From JBEKCB01 sp052139675 (lineage in GTDB: Bacteria > Planctomycetota > Brocadiia > CAIUPP01): a DNA stretch of 64,000 nucleotides. The stretch spans positions 9,697-73,696 of the forward strand of contig JBKQWE010000130.1 in assembly GCA_052139675.1 (NCBI GenBank), given 5' to 3'. Position numbers and translations under genes: made by a program. Below, piece after piece: positions 17,498 through 26,619 of the stretch (the stretch's first letter is position 1; every line of letters starts with the position of its first letter). The notes beneath the pieces are model-generated. The model had not been told where the DNA came from. It worked only from the letters and a program-made list of their open reading frames with translations, and did no database searches.

Positions 17498-17541
17498 TCA
17501 GCAGGACCCGCGATCTGCAGACTTAGGCAGGCCGAACAGAC

Positions 17542-18312
17542 TTAGTACGGAAACCGCTCGTTGTATTTCGCGGCGGAAAGTTCGACAAGGACGTCCGCGA
17601 TCCGGGCGACGGTCGCCTGTACGACCTTTTCGCCCTTCTCGCGGGTCGCCTTCGTCGGATCTCCGACGCCGCCGTTCCGGGTGAAAAGATGCCAGGGCCG
17701 GCTGAACTTGCCGTACTTCTTGAGCAGCGGAAGGCGCGACGGGTTCGTCGGCGCCGGTCTCGCTGCGTCCATGTTGACGAATTGCGGGAAAAGCGCCAGC
17801 GCGACCGAGGTCTCGATTTCATCCGCGTGCTCGATCTCCGCCGTTTCGCGCACGGCGTCCACCACGTCGGAGGCGACGGACCAGCAGTCCATCCGCGCGA
17901 GGAAAACTTTGTGCTTGCCGTAGAGCTCGCGCAACGTCGCGTCGAGCGTGCCGCTGTTGCCGCCATGCCCGTTGAGCAGGAGCACCTTTCGGATCCCGTG
18001 CTGCGCCAGGCCGCCGACGAGGTCGTCCATGACCTTGAGGATCGTGCTCGGGCTCAGGCCGACCGTGTACGGAAACTCCATGAGGTTCTGATCGCAGCCA
18101 TAGGGCAGGCCCGGCATCACGAGCACGACCGCGCCGCGCTCGGCCGCGAGTTCCGCCGCCCGGCGCGCGAAGATCGCCGCCTGGAACGCGTCCGTCCCGT
18201 ACGGCAGGTGCAGCCCGTGCACCTCGCACGATCCGATGGGCAGCACGGCCACCTCGACGGATTTTCCCTTGAGGTCGGCTTGGCAGGTCTCCTCGAGCAC
18301 GATCATGCTCAT
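17542..18312 (-). CDS. creatininase-family amidohydrolase (first copy)
   Basis: About 256 residues from ATG 18312 (AAAGGG upstream; the open frame reaches 18378 but would overlap the preceding gene). The creatininase fold is clear: PIGSCEVHGLHLPYGTD puts Glu30, His32 and Asp41 at the spacing of the metal ligands of creatinine amidohydrolase (34/36/45), followed by LLNGHGGN and the ADEIETS block with the remaining ligands. Family members open cyclic amides or cleave formyl groups; the substrate here is unknown. Last gene of the leftward 26.5-17.5 kb cluster and a paralogue of 19681-20457, the other creatininase in the same operon. Confidence 0.88.
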   Translation of the reverse strand: MSMIVLEETCQADLKGKSVEVAVLPIGSCEVHGLHLPYGTDAFQAAIFARRAAELAAERGAVVLVMPGLPYGCDQNLMEFPYTVGLSPSTILKVMDDLVGGLAQHGIRKVLLLNGHGGNSGTLDATLRELYGKHKVFLARMDCWSVASDVVDAVRETAEIEHADEIETSVALALFPQFVNMDAARPAPTNPSRLPLLKKYGKFSRPWHLFTRNGGVGDPTKATREKGEKVVQATVARIADVLVELSAAKYNERFPY

Positions 18313-18355
18313 TCGCGGCCCTTTCGATTTTGCGGCCGAGAGGCCGGAGCGGGGT

Positions 18356-19639
18356 TCATCTCTTATCCGCAGGGGCATCGAAACTGATCAGGTCGCAGAT
18401 GGGCGCCGCCTTGCGGTCCAGGCCCGTTGGAGAAGGCTCGATCCACGGGCAGGAGTACAGCTTCCCGTTCGGGTGGACGAGGAGCGTGTGCGCCATCGAG
18501 GGGTAGCGGCCGTCGGGCAGCCGCAGCACGCCGTGGTCGGCGTAGTCGCCGGTGCGAAGATGATACGTCACCAGGTGCACGGCCTCCTTGACGCGCCGGC
18601 CGTCCTCCGTCGTGAGGCCGTGAGTGCTCGTGAGGTAGTAGACGGTGTGGCCGTCGGGGCCGAGGCGCAGCGAGAGGTAGCCGTAGCGGAACGGCTCGAA
18701 CTGCCCGCTCTCGCGGAGTTCCTGCGCGCAGATCCGGTCGAGCAGCGTCAGCCGCGGCGCGGCGGGATCGAAGCGGAAGAGGTAGCCGGATTTGGGATGC
18801 ACGCCGTAGAACACGCGATCCGCCTCGTGCCAGAACAGGTCGCGCCAGTTGTATCCCTGGTGGCCGGGCTTGTGCGGGTCCCACGCGCCGAAGATGTCGC
18901 GCTTCATGTGGACGCCCGCCGCCGGCTCGACGCGGTCCCGCGAGAAACTGTATCGCAGGATTTCGCCGTCGGCGTTCGTGAAGTAGACGTCGCCCGTCTC
19001 CGGCCAGACGCCCATGCTGCGGCACAGGCAGAGGTAGTTTTCGCCTTCGCCGACCTCGCCGTCGCGGGAGACCTTGCCCAGGTTGCGCAGCCGGCGCGCG
19101 GCGATGTCATAGACCAGGAAGTAGCCCTTCGGCCAGGTCAGCCCGTAGATGCGCTTGCGCGCGGGGTCGAGCTGCATCGCGATGATGCCTTCCTCCGGCA
19201 CGCCGATCACCAGGTCCTCGAACCGCCCGCTGGCCAGGTCGTACGAGATGAAATGCCCGCCGGGATACGGCTTGTATCCCTCCGGCACTCCCGCCGGCCG
19301 TTCCTTGTCGCCGGAGGACTGGAAGAAGCCGTACTGCGTGGAGAGATACAGTTTCCCGTCGCACTCGAAGAACGGGCAGTGCGATTTGCCCTGCGGAATC
19401 GTCTTCCGGCCGGCCTCGCCGACCAGTTCGCCGAGGTCGCCCAGGAGCTTCACCCGGTCGGCTGAAGGCTCGTAGCGATAGACGCGGCCGTGCGTATTCA
19501 AGTCGTGCGATGAGAGCGTGTAATACACGTTCCCGTCGCTCGCCGGCGAAAGGGAATAGAAGTTGGAGTCCGATTTCTCGAAACCCGAGGCGTGCAGCCG
19601 CGCGGGAATCACGGCGTTCGGCGTGCTCTTCATGCTCAT
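18356..19639 (-). CDS. beta-propeller protein of the creatininase cluster
   Basis: A 427-residue propeller with no signal peptide. Blade motifs include DGNVYYTLSSHDLNTHGRVY, DGKLYLSTQYGFF, IYGLTWPKGYFLVYDIAARR, TGDVYFTNADGEILRYSFSR, DGHTVYYLTSTHG and NGKLYSCPWI. The closest relative in the window is the propeller at 6078-7340. Start ATG 19639, 41 bp after the upstream creatininase gene; AGGAG is rather far (13 nt), so translation may be coupled. Its stop is 43 bp from the start chosen for the downstream creatininase. It may be a lactonase, a lyase (PL22-like) or a binding protein; the sequence alone does not decide. Confidence 0.75.
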   Translation of the reverse strand: MSMKSTPNAVIPARLHASGFEKSDSNFYSLSPASDGNVYYTLSSHDLNTHGRVYRYEPSADRVKLLGDLGELVGEAGRKTIPQGKSHCPFFECDGKLYLSTQYGFFQSSGDKERPAGVPEGYKPYPGGHFISYDLASGRFEDLVIGVPEEGIIAMQLDPARKRIYGLTWPKGYFLVYDIAARRLRNLGKVSRDGEVGEGENYLCLCRSMGVWPETGDVYFTNADGEILRYSFSRDRVEPAAGVHMKRDIFGAWDPHKPGHQGYNWRDLFWHEADRVFYGVHPKSGYLFRFDPAAPRLTLLDRICAQELRESGQFEPFRYGYLSLRLGPDGHTVYYLTSTHGLTTEDGRRVKEAVHLVTYHLRTGDYADHGVLRLPDGRYPSMAHTLLVHPNGKLYSCPWIEPSPTGLDRKAAPICDLISFDAPADKR

Positions 19640-19680
19640 GGTTGCTCAACGCTCCTGCGATGTTAATGGGTGACTGGTAT

Positions 19681-20457
19681 TTATTCTCCGGCCCGCCCGC
19701 TCCGGTAATAGATTCGGCTCTGGCGCAGCCACGCCAGGCGTTGCCGGATGTGCTTCATCAAGTTGCGCTTGCTGCTGAGGATGAACTTCTCGCCTTTCTC
19801 GCGCGAGGCGAGCGAAGCGTCTCCGTAATTGCCCCTGGGCGAGACGAAGCCGACGCCGAACGTCGTGAGGTCCGGCTGTTCAAAACCCTTGACGCTGAAC
19901 TTCAGGCGCGGCCGGCCCCGCTGGACGAGGTCGGGCCGCAGGGCGAGCATGACGGAAGTCTCGCCTTCGCCCGCGTGGATGTCCGGCTTGCCCTGCGCGG
20001 TCGAGTCGAGGCCCTCGTCATCCTGGAAACCGTACCACGTCACGAGCAGGATTTTCAGCTTCCGGTCCGAGCGGTTGATGTCGCGCACGACCGGGACCAG
20101 CGCGAAGTTTCCGCCGTGGCCGTTGAGGAGGATCATGGTCGTCACCCCTTGCCGCTCGACCTCGCCGGCGATGTCGCGGATGATCTGCATGAGCGTCTCC
20201 GGCTTGAGCGAGACCGTTCCCGGGAAGCCGGTATGCTCCAGGCTGGTCCCGTAATCCAGAGTGGGCAGCAGCGCCGCGCCCAGTTCGCCTGCGACGAACC
20301 GGCCGAAGTACTCCACCTGAATGTCATCGGTGGCGAGCGGGAGATGCTCGGAATGCTGCTCGAACGCGCCGACCGGCAGCACGCACAGTTTCGGCCGGGC
20401 CTTCCGCCATTGCGGCGACGAGCGCGTTCCGTCGAGCAGAGAATTCTGTTTGGGCAT
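19681..20457 (-). CDS. creatininase-family amidohydrolase (second copy)
   Basis: A 258-residue protein starting at ATG 20457 (M-P-K-Q-N-S), 8 nt after AAGGAG; the much longer open frame upstream is only a shadow of the isomerase gene. Metal-binding motif PVGAFEQHSEHLPLATD gives Glu33, His35 and Asp44; MILLNGHGGNFALV and HAGEGETSVMLAL complete the site (HAGExETS is the fully canonical form, whereas the first copy has HADEIETS). Both copies in one operon suggest either two successive hydrolytic steps or a hetero-oligomer. Substrate unknown. Confidence 0.88.
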   Translation of the reverse strand: MPKQNSLLDGTRSSPQWRKARPKLCVLPVGAFEQHSEHLPLATDDIQVEYFGRFVAGELGAALLPTLDYGTSLEHTGFPGTVSLKPETLMQIIRDIAGEVERQGVTTMILLNGHGGNFALVPVVRDINRSDRKLKILLVTWYGFQDDEGLDSTAQGKPDIHAGEGETSVMLALRPDLVQRGRPRLKFSVKGFEQPDLTTFGVGFVSPRGNYGDASLASREKGEKFILSSKRNLMKHIRQRLAWLRQSRIYYRSGRAGE

Positions 20458-20530
20458 CGCGGTCTCCTTTCGCTCATCCTGCGCCCGAGGGACTCTAGCA
20501 CGCGCCGCCGGCAACTGCAAGAAGGGCGGG

Positions 20531-21877
20531 CTATTGCTCTTTCGCCGGGACCATTCCGAGCAGCGATTGCGGCGTCTCGAAAAGGATCTCCCTGGCGATG
20601 TCGAGCGCGTCCCGGCGCGTGTACTGCCCCGACTCGATCCTGTCCGCCAGCACCCGCGCCATGACTTTGCGGATGACGAATGCCTTCCCGTAGGTCCATT
20701 CGAGGCTGTAGGCGTCGGTGAAAAAGCCGATCTGCTTGTTGAGCGGGAGCAGGTCCAGGCGCTCGGCCAACACCTGCCGCATGATATCCGGAAAGAAGTT
20801 GTGCCACCAGTAACCCGCCAACGAGAGATTGGGCAGTTCCCGGCAGAGCGTGCAGAGCGACTGGTTGGCGTGGCGGCTCGCGAGGAAGCAGAGGAATTTG
20901 ACCTTGGGATGGCGCGCGACGACGGCCGCCAGGTCCGCGATGGCGCGCTGCGGGACCAGGCTGGCCGTCTCGAACGGCATCGGCTCGGCGGCAAAACTGA
21001 ACTGAAAGACGATCGGGTCGGCGAGCGACGTCAGTTGTTCCAGGAACAGCTCGTGGATGCAGGAAGCGTACAAGTCCCTCTCTTCGGGTCCCGCCTTGGC
21101 GCGCCGCGCCAGCGCCGATTCCATCTCGCCGTCCGTGACGCGCCGGAAGGCGATGTCCGTCGAGATGTGAGTGGCGATCGAGAGCACGCGCGACGCCGCC
21201 AGCTCTTTCACGAAATGGGCCATGGCCGCGCGCACGTCGTCGAGAGTCCGGATGGTCCGCTCGGAGGCCGGCCGCCGGCCCGCCGCGTGCGGGATCGGCG
21301 TCCCCGGCTTCTGGCCCCAGCACCGTTCCAGCTCGTAGAGCGCCGTGTCATATTCGCCGCGCTGCGTGCGCGTAAAGAAGGCCCATTCCATGGAGTAGTG
21401 AAAGAGATCGTCATCGCATCCGTCGCCGCGCCGGGACAACTCGGTGGTGAGCTTCTGGACGCCGGCCCGGCGGATCATCGTGCGGGACCAGGCGCGATCG
21501 TCGGCGCGTTCGCGGATCAGTCCGTCGAGCGCCTGCCAGTTCTTATCAGTGATCGGCTCGTTCCAGTCATACAGGTCGCGCAGGATGGTCCGCAGCGCCC
21601 AGAAGAGGCTCGTGTTCCGGATCCTGTCGAGGTACGGCAGCGCCTCCCGGATTCTCGAGTGCGCTTCCTCGCGCGTCGGCCAGCCCGGATACTGGGTCAG
21701 GCGCGCGCCGCTGGGACAACCGGCGGAATACAAGTCCGTGACCAGCATGTGGTAAAGCAGCACGTCGTGCAGTCCTCGCGCGGCGAGTTTTCCGCACGTC
21801 AAGTGCGTATGGATGTCCAGCGCGGGGACCTCCGCGAGTTCGCCCTCGAGGTCTCGAACGACCGAATCCGAGCCCAT
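20531..21877 (-). CDS. uronate isomerase (UxaC)-like amidohydrolase
   Basis: 448 residues from ATG 21877 (AAGGAGG 6 nt upstream). The amidohydrolase metal motif DIHTHL is at residues 21-26. The C-terminal block IGFFTDAYSLEWTYGKAFVI with later ILFETPQSLLG matches the end of glucuronate isomerase, where the corresponding block is a TDSRSF-xxxxRHEYFRR motif. The family interconverts uronates and ketouronates (for example glucuronate and fructuronate), but this protein is divergent: the Arg-His-Glu-Tyr part of the motif is not conserved, so the true substrate may differ. It lies between a class II aldolase and a creatininase in one operon. Confidence 0.75.
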   Translation of the reverse strand: MGSDSVVRDLEGELAEVPALDIHTHLTCGKLAARGLHDVLLYHMLVTDLYSAGCPSGARLTQYPGWPTREEAHSRIREALPYLDRIRNTSLFWALRTILRDLYDWNEPITDKNWQALDGLIRERADDRAWSRTMIRRAGVQKLTTELSRRGDGCDDDLFHYSMEWAFFTRTQRGEYDTALYELERCWGQKPGTPIPHAAGRRPASERTIRTLDDVRAAMAHFVKELAASRVLSIATHISTDIAFRRVTDGEMESALARRAKAGPEERDLYASCIHELFLEQLTSLADPIVFQFSFAAEPMPFETASLVPQRAIADLAAVVARHPKVKFLCFLASRHANQSLCTLCRELPNLSLAGYWWHNFFPDIMRQVLAERLDLLPLNKQIGFFTDAYSLEWTYGKAFVIRKVMARVLADRIESGQYTRRDALDIAREILFETPQSLLGMVPAKEQ

Positions 21878-21918
21878 CGAATCCCTCCTTCGCAGTTGCA
21901 TGTATCCGCCTGTTCCCG

Positions 21919-22770
21919 TCAACCGCGCCCCGCGGCGCCGGTCATGGCGATCCACTTCCGCAGCACCGGCTCCATCGCCTGCATCGCCTCCGCCTGCGCC
22001 AGCGGCAGCCAGAGGTTCCGGCCGTCGCGCCACTGGCTTCTGAGCGATTCGCGGACGGACGCGATCAGCTCGGTCGCCACGTTGATTTTTGCGATGCCCA
22101 GCGAGATGGCTTTCTTGATGTCCGCCTCCGGCGTCCCCGATCCGCCGTGCAACACAAGCGGCACGCGCACCGCCTTGTGAATCTCCGCCAGCCGGTCGAA
22201 GTCCAGGCGCGGCAGCCGGGTATACTGTCCATGGGCATTGCCGATCGAGACCGCCAGGACGTCCACTCCCGTCTCCTCGGCATAGCGGGCGGCTTCGGCC
22301 GGGACCGTGAGAGTGGAGCCGGGCGCGCCTTCGGTGGTGACGTCGTCCACCTTGCCGACGTGGCCGATCTCTCCTTCCACGGTCACGCCCAGTGGATGTG
22401 CCCGCTGAGCGACCTGCCGGAGCGCGGCGGCGTTCTCCGCATTGGGGCGCGCAGAGAAGTCGAGCATGACGGATGTATAGCCGGCGGCGAGGCAGGCCTC
22501 CGCCTGCTCGATGCTGTCTCCGTGGTCGAGGTGCAGCGCGGCGCGCACCGAGTACCGGGCCGAAACGGCAACGGCCGTCGCCGCCATGGCCGCCGGCGGA
22601 AGGAGCGCAAACTCGCTGGGGCCATTCATCAGGATCACCGGCGCGCGGCATTCCGTGGCGACGCGCAGCGCGCAGTCCATCGCTTCGGCAGTCCAGACGC
22701 AGAACGCCGGGACGGCGTATCCGCGCGAAGCGGCGTCGGACAGCAGTTCGGACATCGGCAGAAATTTCAT
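21919..22770 (-). CDS. class II fructose-bisphosphate/ketose-bisphosphate aldolase family
   Basis: A 283-residue zinc aldolase. Key positions: HLDHGDS (His80, Asp82, His83), VEGEIGHVGK (131-140, with the Glu and His of the metal site), GNAHG (His180), VLHGGSGTP (206-213) and KINVATE (228-234, phosphate binding). Members cleave ketose (bis)phosphates to dihydroxyacetone phosphate or pyruvate-type fragments plus aldehyde; FbaA, GatY/KbaY and IolJ share this fold, and the substrate cannot be fixed from sequence alone. Next to the uronate-isomerase-like gene it probably carries out the cleavage step of a sugar catabolic route. Start ATG 22770. Confidence 0.92.
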   Translation of the reverse strand: MKFLPMSELLSDAASRGYAVPAFCVWTAEAMDCALRVATECRAPVILMNGPSEFALLPPAAMAATAVAVSARYSVRAALHLDHGDSIEQAEACLAAGYTSVMLDFSARPNAENAAALRQVAQRAHPLGVTVEGEIGHVGKVDDVTTEGAPGSTLTVPAEAARYAEETGVDVLAVSIGNAHGQYTRLPRLDFDRLAEIHKAVRVPLVLHGGSGTPEADIKKAISLGIAKINVATELIASVRESLRSQWRDGRNLWLPLAQAEAMQAMEPVLRKWIAMTGAAGRG

Positions 22771-22808
22771 TCCGCTACTCCCCTGAGACTCGCCGGATGA
22801 CCTGCGTT

Positions 22809-25547
22809 TCAGCCGGCCCTATTCAGCTTCAGCCATTCCCGCGCGCCGGGCGCTTCGATGATCGGCCAGGACGCGCGCAGGGGGTCCTGGTACGGCCCGA
22901 TCTTCTCCACCGGGATCGGCTGGAACCCGAGCTTGAACGCCGGCGAATCGGGCCTGAGACGCCAGTCGTCTTTCTCCGGCGCGACGAAAAACGGGTCGGC
23001 GACGAGCGAGTGCCGGTCGAACCCCAGCGCCTGGAGCGATTGCCACTCGTCCAGCGTTTCCGTTTCGACCAGATGGACGTCGCCAATCCACACCGTGCCG
23101 TCGCCGGCCGTCAGGTCGAACCGGGCTCGGACCGCCTTCATTTGCGCATTGTAGTCCTGCTCGCCCTGGGCCGGAAATCGGAAGACCAGTTCGTAATCCT
23201 GCCACTCGGCGCCGAGGCTGGCCGGTGTCTGCCTGCACCAGAAGTATACGTTGGCCACGTACGACTGGACCATCAGCTCGGCGCGCGTCCCGGCCTTGGC
23301 GGCCTTCATCTTCGCGGTCAGCCGGTAAGCATGGCCCGGTTTCGCGGCGACCTCATCGCTGACGACCACAGGCCACGGAGGATTGCATTTTGCGTCCTTC
23401 ACCGGCACACCGGCGATCTTCAGCGACCGTTTGCCGCCGGCCGCAGCCTCCTCCGAAACGCCGGCCTTGCAGTCCGCGCTCGGCCTGGCCTGCCAGATCC
23501 AGCCGTTGGGCAGCTCGTTGGCCTGGCCGCCTTCGAAGCGGGGGTTGACCAGCAGGTTATCGGAGATCGTTTTGCCCGCCTTGAACTGTCCGGTCGAGAT
23601 CGGCAGCCCGCAATGCCAGACCAGGTTGTCATCCGCCCGATTGTGGTCGAACGAGACGTTCGAGAAGCGGTACAGCGCGGCCGCCGGGTCGCGGTAGTAG
23701 AAGATATTGTGCGAGAGCGTGTTGCCCGACATGATCAGCCCGCCGGGCAGGATGGCGTCCTTCGGATGCGTCTTCATGTTCCGCATGTTCTGCCATGCCG
23801 GCTCGTGCGCGACCATCTCGTATCCCTTGACCATCGTGGGAAAATGGTCCTTCCACATCTGCGAATCCTGCGTCCAGCCGTTGTATTCCGCCTGGGAGAG
23901 GCCGTTGTCCGCGAAGACGTTGTTCTCGATCAGGTTATCGCGTCCGTTGTGCAGGTGCAGGCCCGCCCGCGAGCAGCGCGCGACGATGTTGCCGATCACG
24001 TCCACGCCGCCGGTGTTGTCGTCCAGGTAAACTCCCCACGCGAAAAAGGGCATCGTCCACCGGCCGTCCTTCTTCCCGAAGCCGAGCATGTCGTGGAAAT
24101 AGTTGTAGCGGATCACCGTGCCGCGCGAGCTGATCCAGTCGCGCCCGCCGGTGTAGACCGCGCCGGTGTCCTCGGTCTCCAGGTTCATGTGGCGGATGTG
24201 GTTGTATTCGATGACCAGGTTATTGCCGCCGAACAGGATTCCCATCCGCGGGCCGTCGTGGATCAGGTTGTGCGACGCGCGGTTGCCGACGCCATCGAGC
24301 GAAATGCCCACGCCCTGTTTATAGAACACCCCGACGTGGTGGATATAATTGTTGTCCGCGTAATTGCCCGCGGCCGTGAGCGTTTTGCGGTCGCCGCCGC
24401 CGATATAGACGCCGTCGCGGCCGACTTCGGAGATGTCGCATCCGGCCACGCCGTTGCCCGAGCCGCCGACGATGATCACGCCCGACCCGTTATAGTCGCC
24501 GACGTTGCGAATCACGCAGCCGGCGATGAGGCAATTCGTCGTCTCGTAAAGCGTCACCGCGTTGCCCTCGCAGCACTCGATGTCGAAACCGCGGACGGTG
24601 ACGTCCGAGACGCCCTTGCCGACCTCGATGATCGCGCGAAGGGTCGGCGCGAGGACCGCCTTGCCTTCCAAGGGCGCCGGCGGCCAGAAGTAGAGCTTGC
24701 CCGCGGCCTTGTCCAGGTACCACTCACCGGGCGAATCGAGTTCCTCGAAAAGCCCCTGCACGTAGTAGCGGTCGCCGGGCCGGATCGCGTAGGAGCAGTC
24801 GCCGGCCAGAGTGATGACCCGCTTCTCGCGGTCCACTGACGCGACGCGGACGATGTCGTTCCACCAGTTGTATCGCGCGAAGATGCAGACCTCGGCCTCC
24901 TCCGGCCGCGAGATCGCGCGGGCGTCCCCGGCCTTGAAGTGCAGCAGGCGCCGGGAGTCGTCCGGCAGGTCCTGGTACATCTCCACCGGCTTGCCCTCGA
25001 CATAGGCCCAGCCGCCGGCGTAGGGGTTCATCGGATCGAAGTTCGGATATCGCGCCAGGATCTGGCGGTGGCCGTCGAAAAAGAGCTGCCGGAAGGCGAC
25101 GCCCTTCAAGCCTTGCGAGGCCACGTCGGCCACGAGGATCTTATCCTTGTACGGCGCGAAACCGGTGACGGGTTTTCCGCCGAGCAGCAGCGGCCGCGTC
25201 GCGGCGTCGCCGAGATAGACGACCGGCGCGTCGGCCGTGCCGGAATCCTCGGCGGTGAGCTGGAAGGTCCGGTCCAGGAAGTACGTCCCGCCGCGAACGT
25301 GTACGGTCACGGATTCATGAAGGCCTTTTTCGCGCTTGAGCCGGCGGACTTCGTCGCGGGCACGTTCCAGCGAGGCGAAAGGTCCGTCCTTGCCGGCGGC
25401 ATCCGGCGCAGCGAGCCGGCCGCTCCATGCGTCGCGGCCGTCGGAGGCGACGTAGAGGTCGAGGGCGTCGGCGCGACGGGAACTTGATATCGCACCGGCC
25501 AGCGCCGCCAGCAGCACCGTTCCAACCAGACCCAGCGGACTTTTCAT
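22809..25547 (-). CDS. secreted right-handed beta-helix protein with C-terminal jelly-roll region
   Basis: 912 residues from ATG 25547 (CAGGAGGAG upstream); the frame is open further upstream but lacks a ribosome site. A signal peptide (MKSPLGLVGTVLLAALAGAI) ends near residue 28. It is followed by the LYVASDGRDAWSGR / GPFASLERARDEVRRLK entry motif of secreted parallel-beta-helix proteins. Residues about 330-640 contain many short Asn-rich coils (GNAVTLYETTNCLIAGCVI, GVYIGGGDRK, NLIENNVFADNG), the pectate-lyase-like helix. Residues about 700-850 look like a carbohydrate-binding jelly roll. It probably acts on or binds an extracellular polysaccharide; no catalytic motif is visible. It heads the aldolase/isomerase set. 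Confidence 0.85.
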   Translation of the reverse strand: MKSPLGLVGTVLLAALAGAISSSRRADALDLYVASDGRDAWSGRLAAPDAAGKDGPFASLERARDEVRRLKREKGLHESVTVHVRGGTYFLDRTFQLTAEDSGTADAPVVYLGDAATRPLLLGGKPVTGFAPYKDKILVADVASQGLKGVAFRQLFFDGHRQILARYPNFDPMNPYAGGWAYVEGKPVEMYQDLPDDSRRLLHFKAGDARAISRPEEAEVCIFARYNWWNDIVRVASVDREKRVITLAGDCSYAIRPGDRYYVQGLFEELDSPGEWYLDKAAGKLYFWPPAPLEGKAVLAPTLRAIIEVGKGVSDVTVRGFDIECCEGNAVTLYETTNCLIAGCVIRNVGDYNGSGVIIVGGSGNGVAGCDISEVGRDGVYIGGGDRKTLTAAGNYADNNYIHHVGVFYKQGVGISLDGVGNRASHNLIHDGPRMGILFGGNNLVIEYNHIRHMNLETEDTGAVYTGGRDWISSRGTVIRYNYFHDMLGFGKKDGRWTMPFFAWGVYLDDNTGGVDVIGNIVARCSRAGLHLHNGRDNLIENNVFADNGLSQAEYNGWTQDSQMWKDHFPTMVKGYEMVAHEPAWQNMRNMKTHPKDAILPGGLIMSGNTLSHNIFYYRDPAAALYRFSNVSFDHNRADDNLVWHCGLPISTGQFKAGKTISDNLLVNPRFEGGQANELPNGWIWQARPSADCKAGVSEEAAAGGKRSLKIAGVPVKDAKCNPPWPVVVSDEVAAKPGHAYRLTAKMKAAKAGTRAELMVQSYVANVYFWCRQTPASLGAEWQDYELVFRFPAQGEQDYNAQMKAVRARFDLTAGDGTVWIGDVHLVETETLDEWQSLQALGFDRHSLVADPFFVAPEKDDWRLRPDSPAFKLGFQPIPVEKIGPYQDPLRASWPIIEAPGAREWLKLNRAG

Positions 25548-25706
25548 GATTCTCCTCCTGCCTGGTCTCACGGGTAGTGGGCAATGACTTTGCCGTCCGC
25601 GCCGGGATGGACGCCTCCGGCCCGCCGGTTTCCACCGCGGACAACGCACCGGGACGCCGAGCTTTGCCCGAAGCTCAGCCTCCGCTTTCGCCGGGACGCG
25701 CCGGAC

Positions 25707-26483
25707 TCAGGGGAAGATGTCCAGCGGAGCGCTCGTGACCTTCCGGACTGAGCGCGGATCGAGGCGCTCGACGCCCGGCCTGCCCGCAAGCCGGTCGCAG
25801 TAATCCGCGCGACACAGTTCCAGGCGGACTTCCATCGGCTTGGTGGGTATGAGCGGCGCGGCCTTCCCGACCAGCGACATCGCGCGGCGGGCGGCCTCGC
25901 GGATGCGGGCGCGCGCCTCTTCCAGCGGCACCAGTTCCGCGCGGTTCCGCCCGATCCCTCGTTTGACGACGGCCGTCTCGACCGGAGAGAAGAACTGCCG
26001 CGCCTCGACGCAGGCGGCCTCGTCGCCGCTGACCATCAGCATCGGGATTCCGAAGTTCCCCGACACGATCGCCCACTGCGCCAGCTCGCCCATCCGCCGC
26101 CCGTTGAGCCAGTAATTGTACCAGCTCTCCGAATTCTGCGTGTGGTCCAGGAATGCGTTCTGCGTGCCGGCCATCGCGTGCGCGCCGATGAAAAAAGTGC
26201 CCGCGTACGACGTGTCCATCTTGCCCCACCACTTCTTGTTTTCCTTCCGGTCGTTGTCCGCGCGGCGGTCGAGCAGTTCGAGGATGAAGTTGCCGCCGCC
26301 GCCGTGGCTGTCGAGCACGGTCACGTGAGTCGCGCCGCCCTGCAAGGCGCCCTCGACCGCGGCGTTGAGGTCCGCCATGAGAAGTTCGTTCGCCTCGCGC
26401 CGCCGGGGATGGTTCGGCTCGATCATCTCATCCGAGTCCACCCCGGAGATTCCCTCGAGATCGGTGTGAATGTAGATCTTCAT
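25707..26483 (-). CDS. M55-family D-aminopeptidase (DppA-like)
   Basis: 258 residues from ATG 26483 (AAGGAG 8 nt upstream). Metal ligands fit those of B. subtilis DppA closely: Asp8 and Glu10 in TDLEGISGV, His60 in LDSHGGG, His102 in GAHAMAGT and Glu133 in RRMGELAQW. M55 enzymes are self-compartmentalising zinc aminopeptidases, typically cleaving D-amino-acid peptides. Cytoplasmic. It is the promoter-proximal gene of the leftward cluster (promoter at 26544-26572). A gap of about 160 bp separates it from the beta-helix gene; I see no gene there. Confidence 0.93.
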   Translation of the reverse strand: MKIYIHTDLEGISGVDSDEMIEPNHPRRREANELLMADLNAAVEGALQGGATHVTVLDSHGGGGNFILELLDRRADNDRKENKKWWGKMDTSYAGTFFIGAHAMAGTQNAFLDHTQNSESWYNYWLNGRRMGELAQWAIVSGNFGIPMLMVSGDEAACVEARQFFSPVETAVVKRGIGRNRAELVPLEEARARIREAARRAMSLVGKAAPLIPTKPMEVRLELCRADYCDRLAGRPGVERLDPRSVRKVTSAPLDIFP

Positions 26484-26543
26484 CGCGTTTCTCCTTTTTC
26501 CAGATAACAGTTCTTCACACGACGGCCGGTCATCGAAGGCCAC

Positions 26544-26572
26544 ATTCTGACGATTGAGGCCGCGCCCGTCAA
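26544..26572 (-). promoter_or_regulatory. conserved 17-spacer promoter (copy upstream of M55 cluster)
   Basis: Minus strand TTGACG (26572-26567), 17 bp, CAGAAT (26549-26544), with the spacer elements GGC and CGT shared with the promoters at 33603, 45776 and 56787. About 55 bp upstream of the M55 gene; probably drives the whole 26.5-17.5 kb cluster. Confidence 0.65.
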
Positions 26573-26590
26573 GCCATTCTTCTGCGCGTT

Positions 26591-26619
26591 TGGACAGAAG
26601 GGCGCGACTGACCTATAAT
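26591..26619 (+). promoter_or_regulatory. sigma70-type promoter for the redox fusion gene
   Basis: TGGACA (26591-26596), 17 bp, perfect TATAAT (26614-26619). The predicted start is near 26626, so the in-frame ATG at 26623 would be outside the transcript; this decides the start of the following gene. Divergent from the M55 promoter. Confidence 0.65.

Noticed and set aside
17372..17541. c-di-AMP (ydaO-type) riboswitch in the kdp leader
   Set aside because: The predicted leader is only about 44 nt and shows none of the long conserved helices; the 11-bp direct repeats explain the region better as a protein-binding site.
25548..25706. possible gene fragment (frame ending VHPGADGKVIAHYP)
   Set aside because: The frame is short, has no start with ribosome site, and no family could be recognised.
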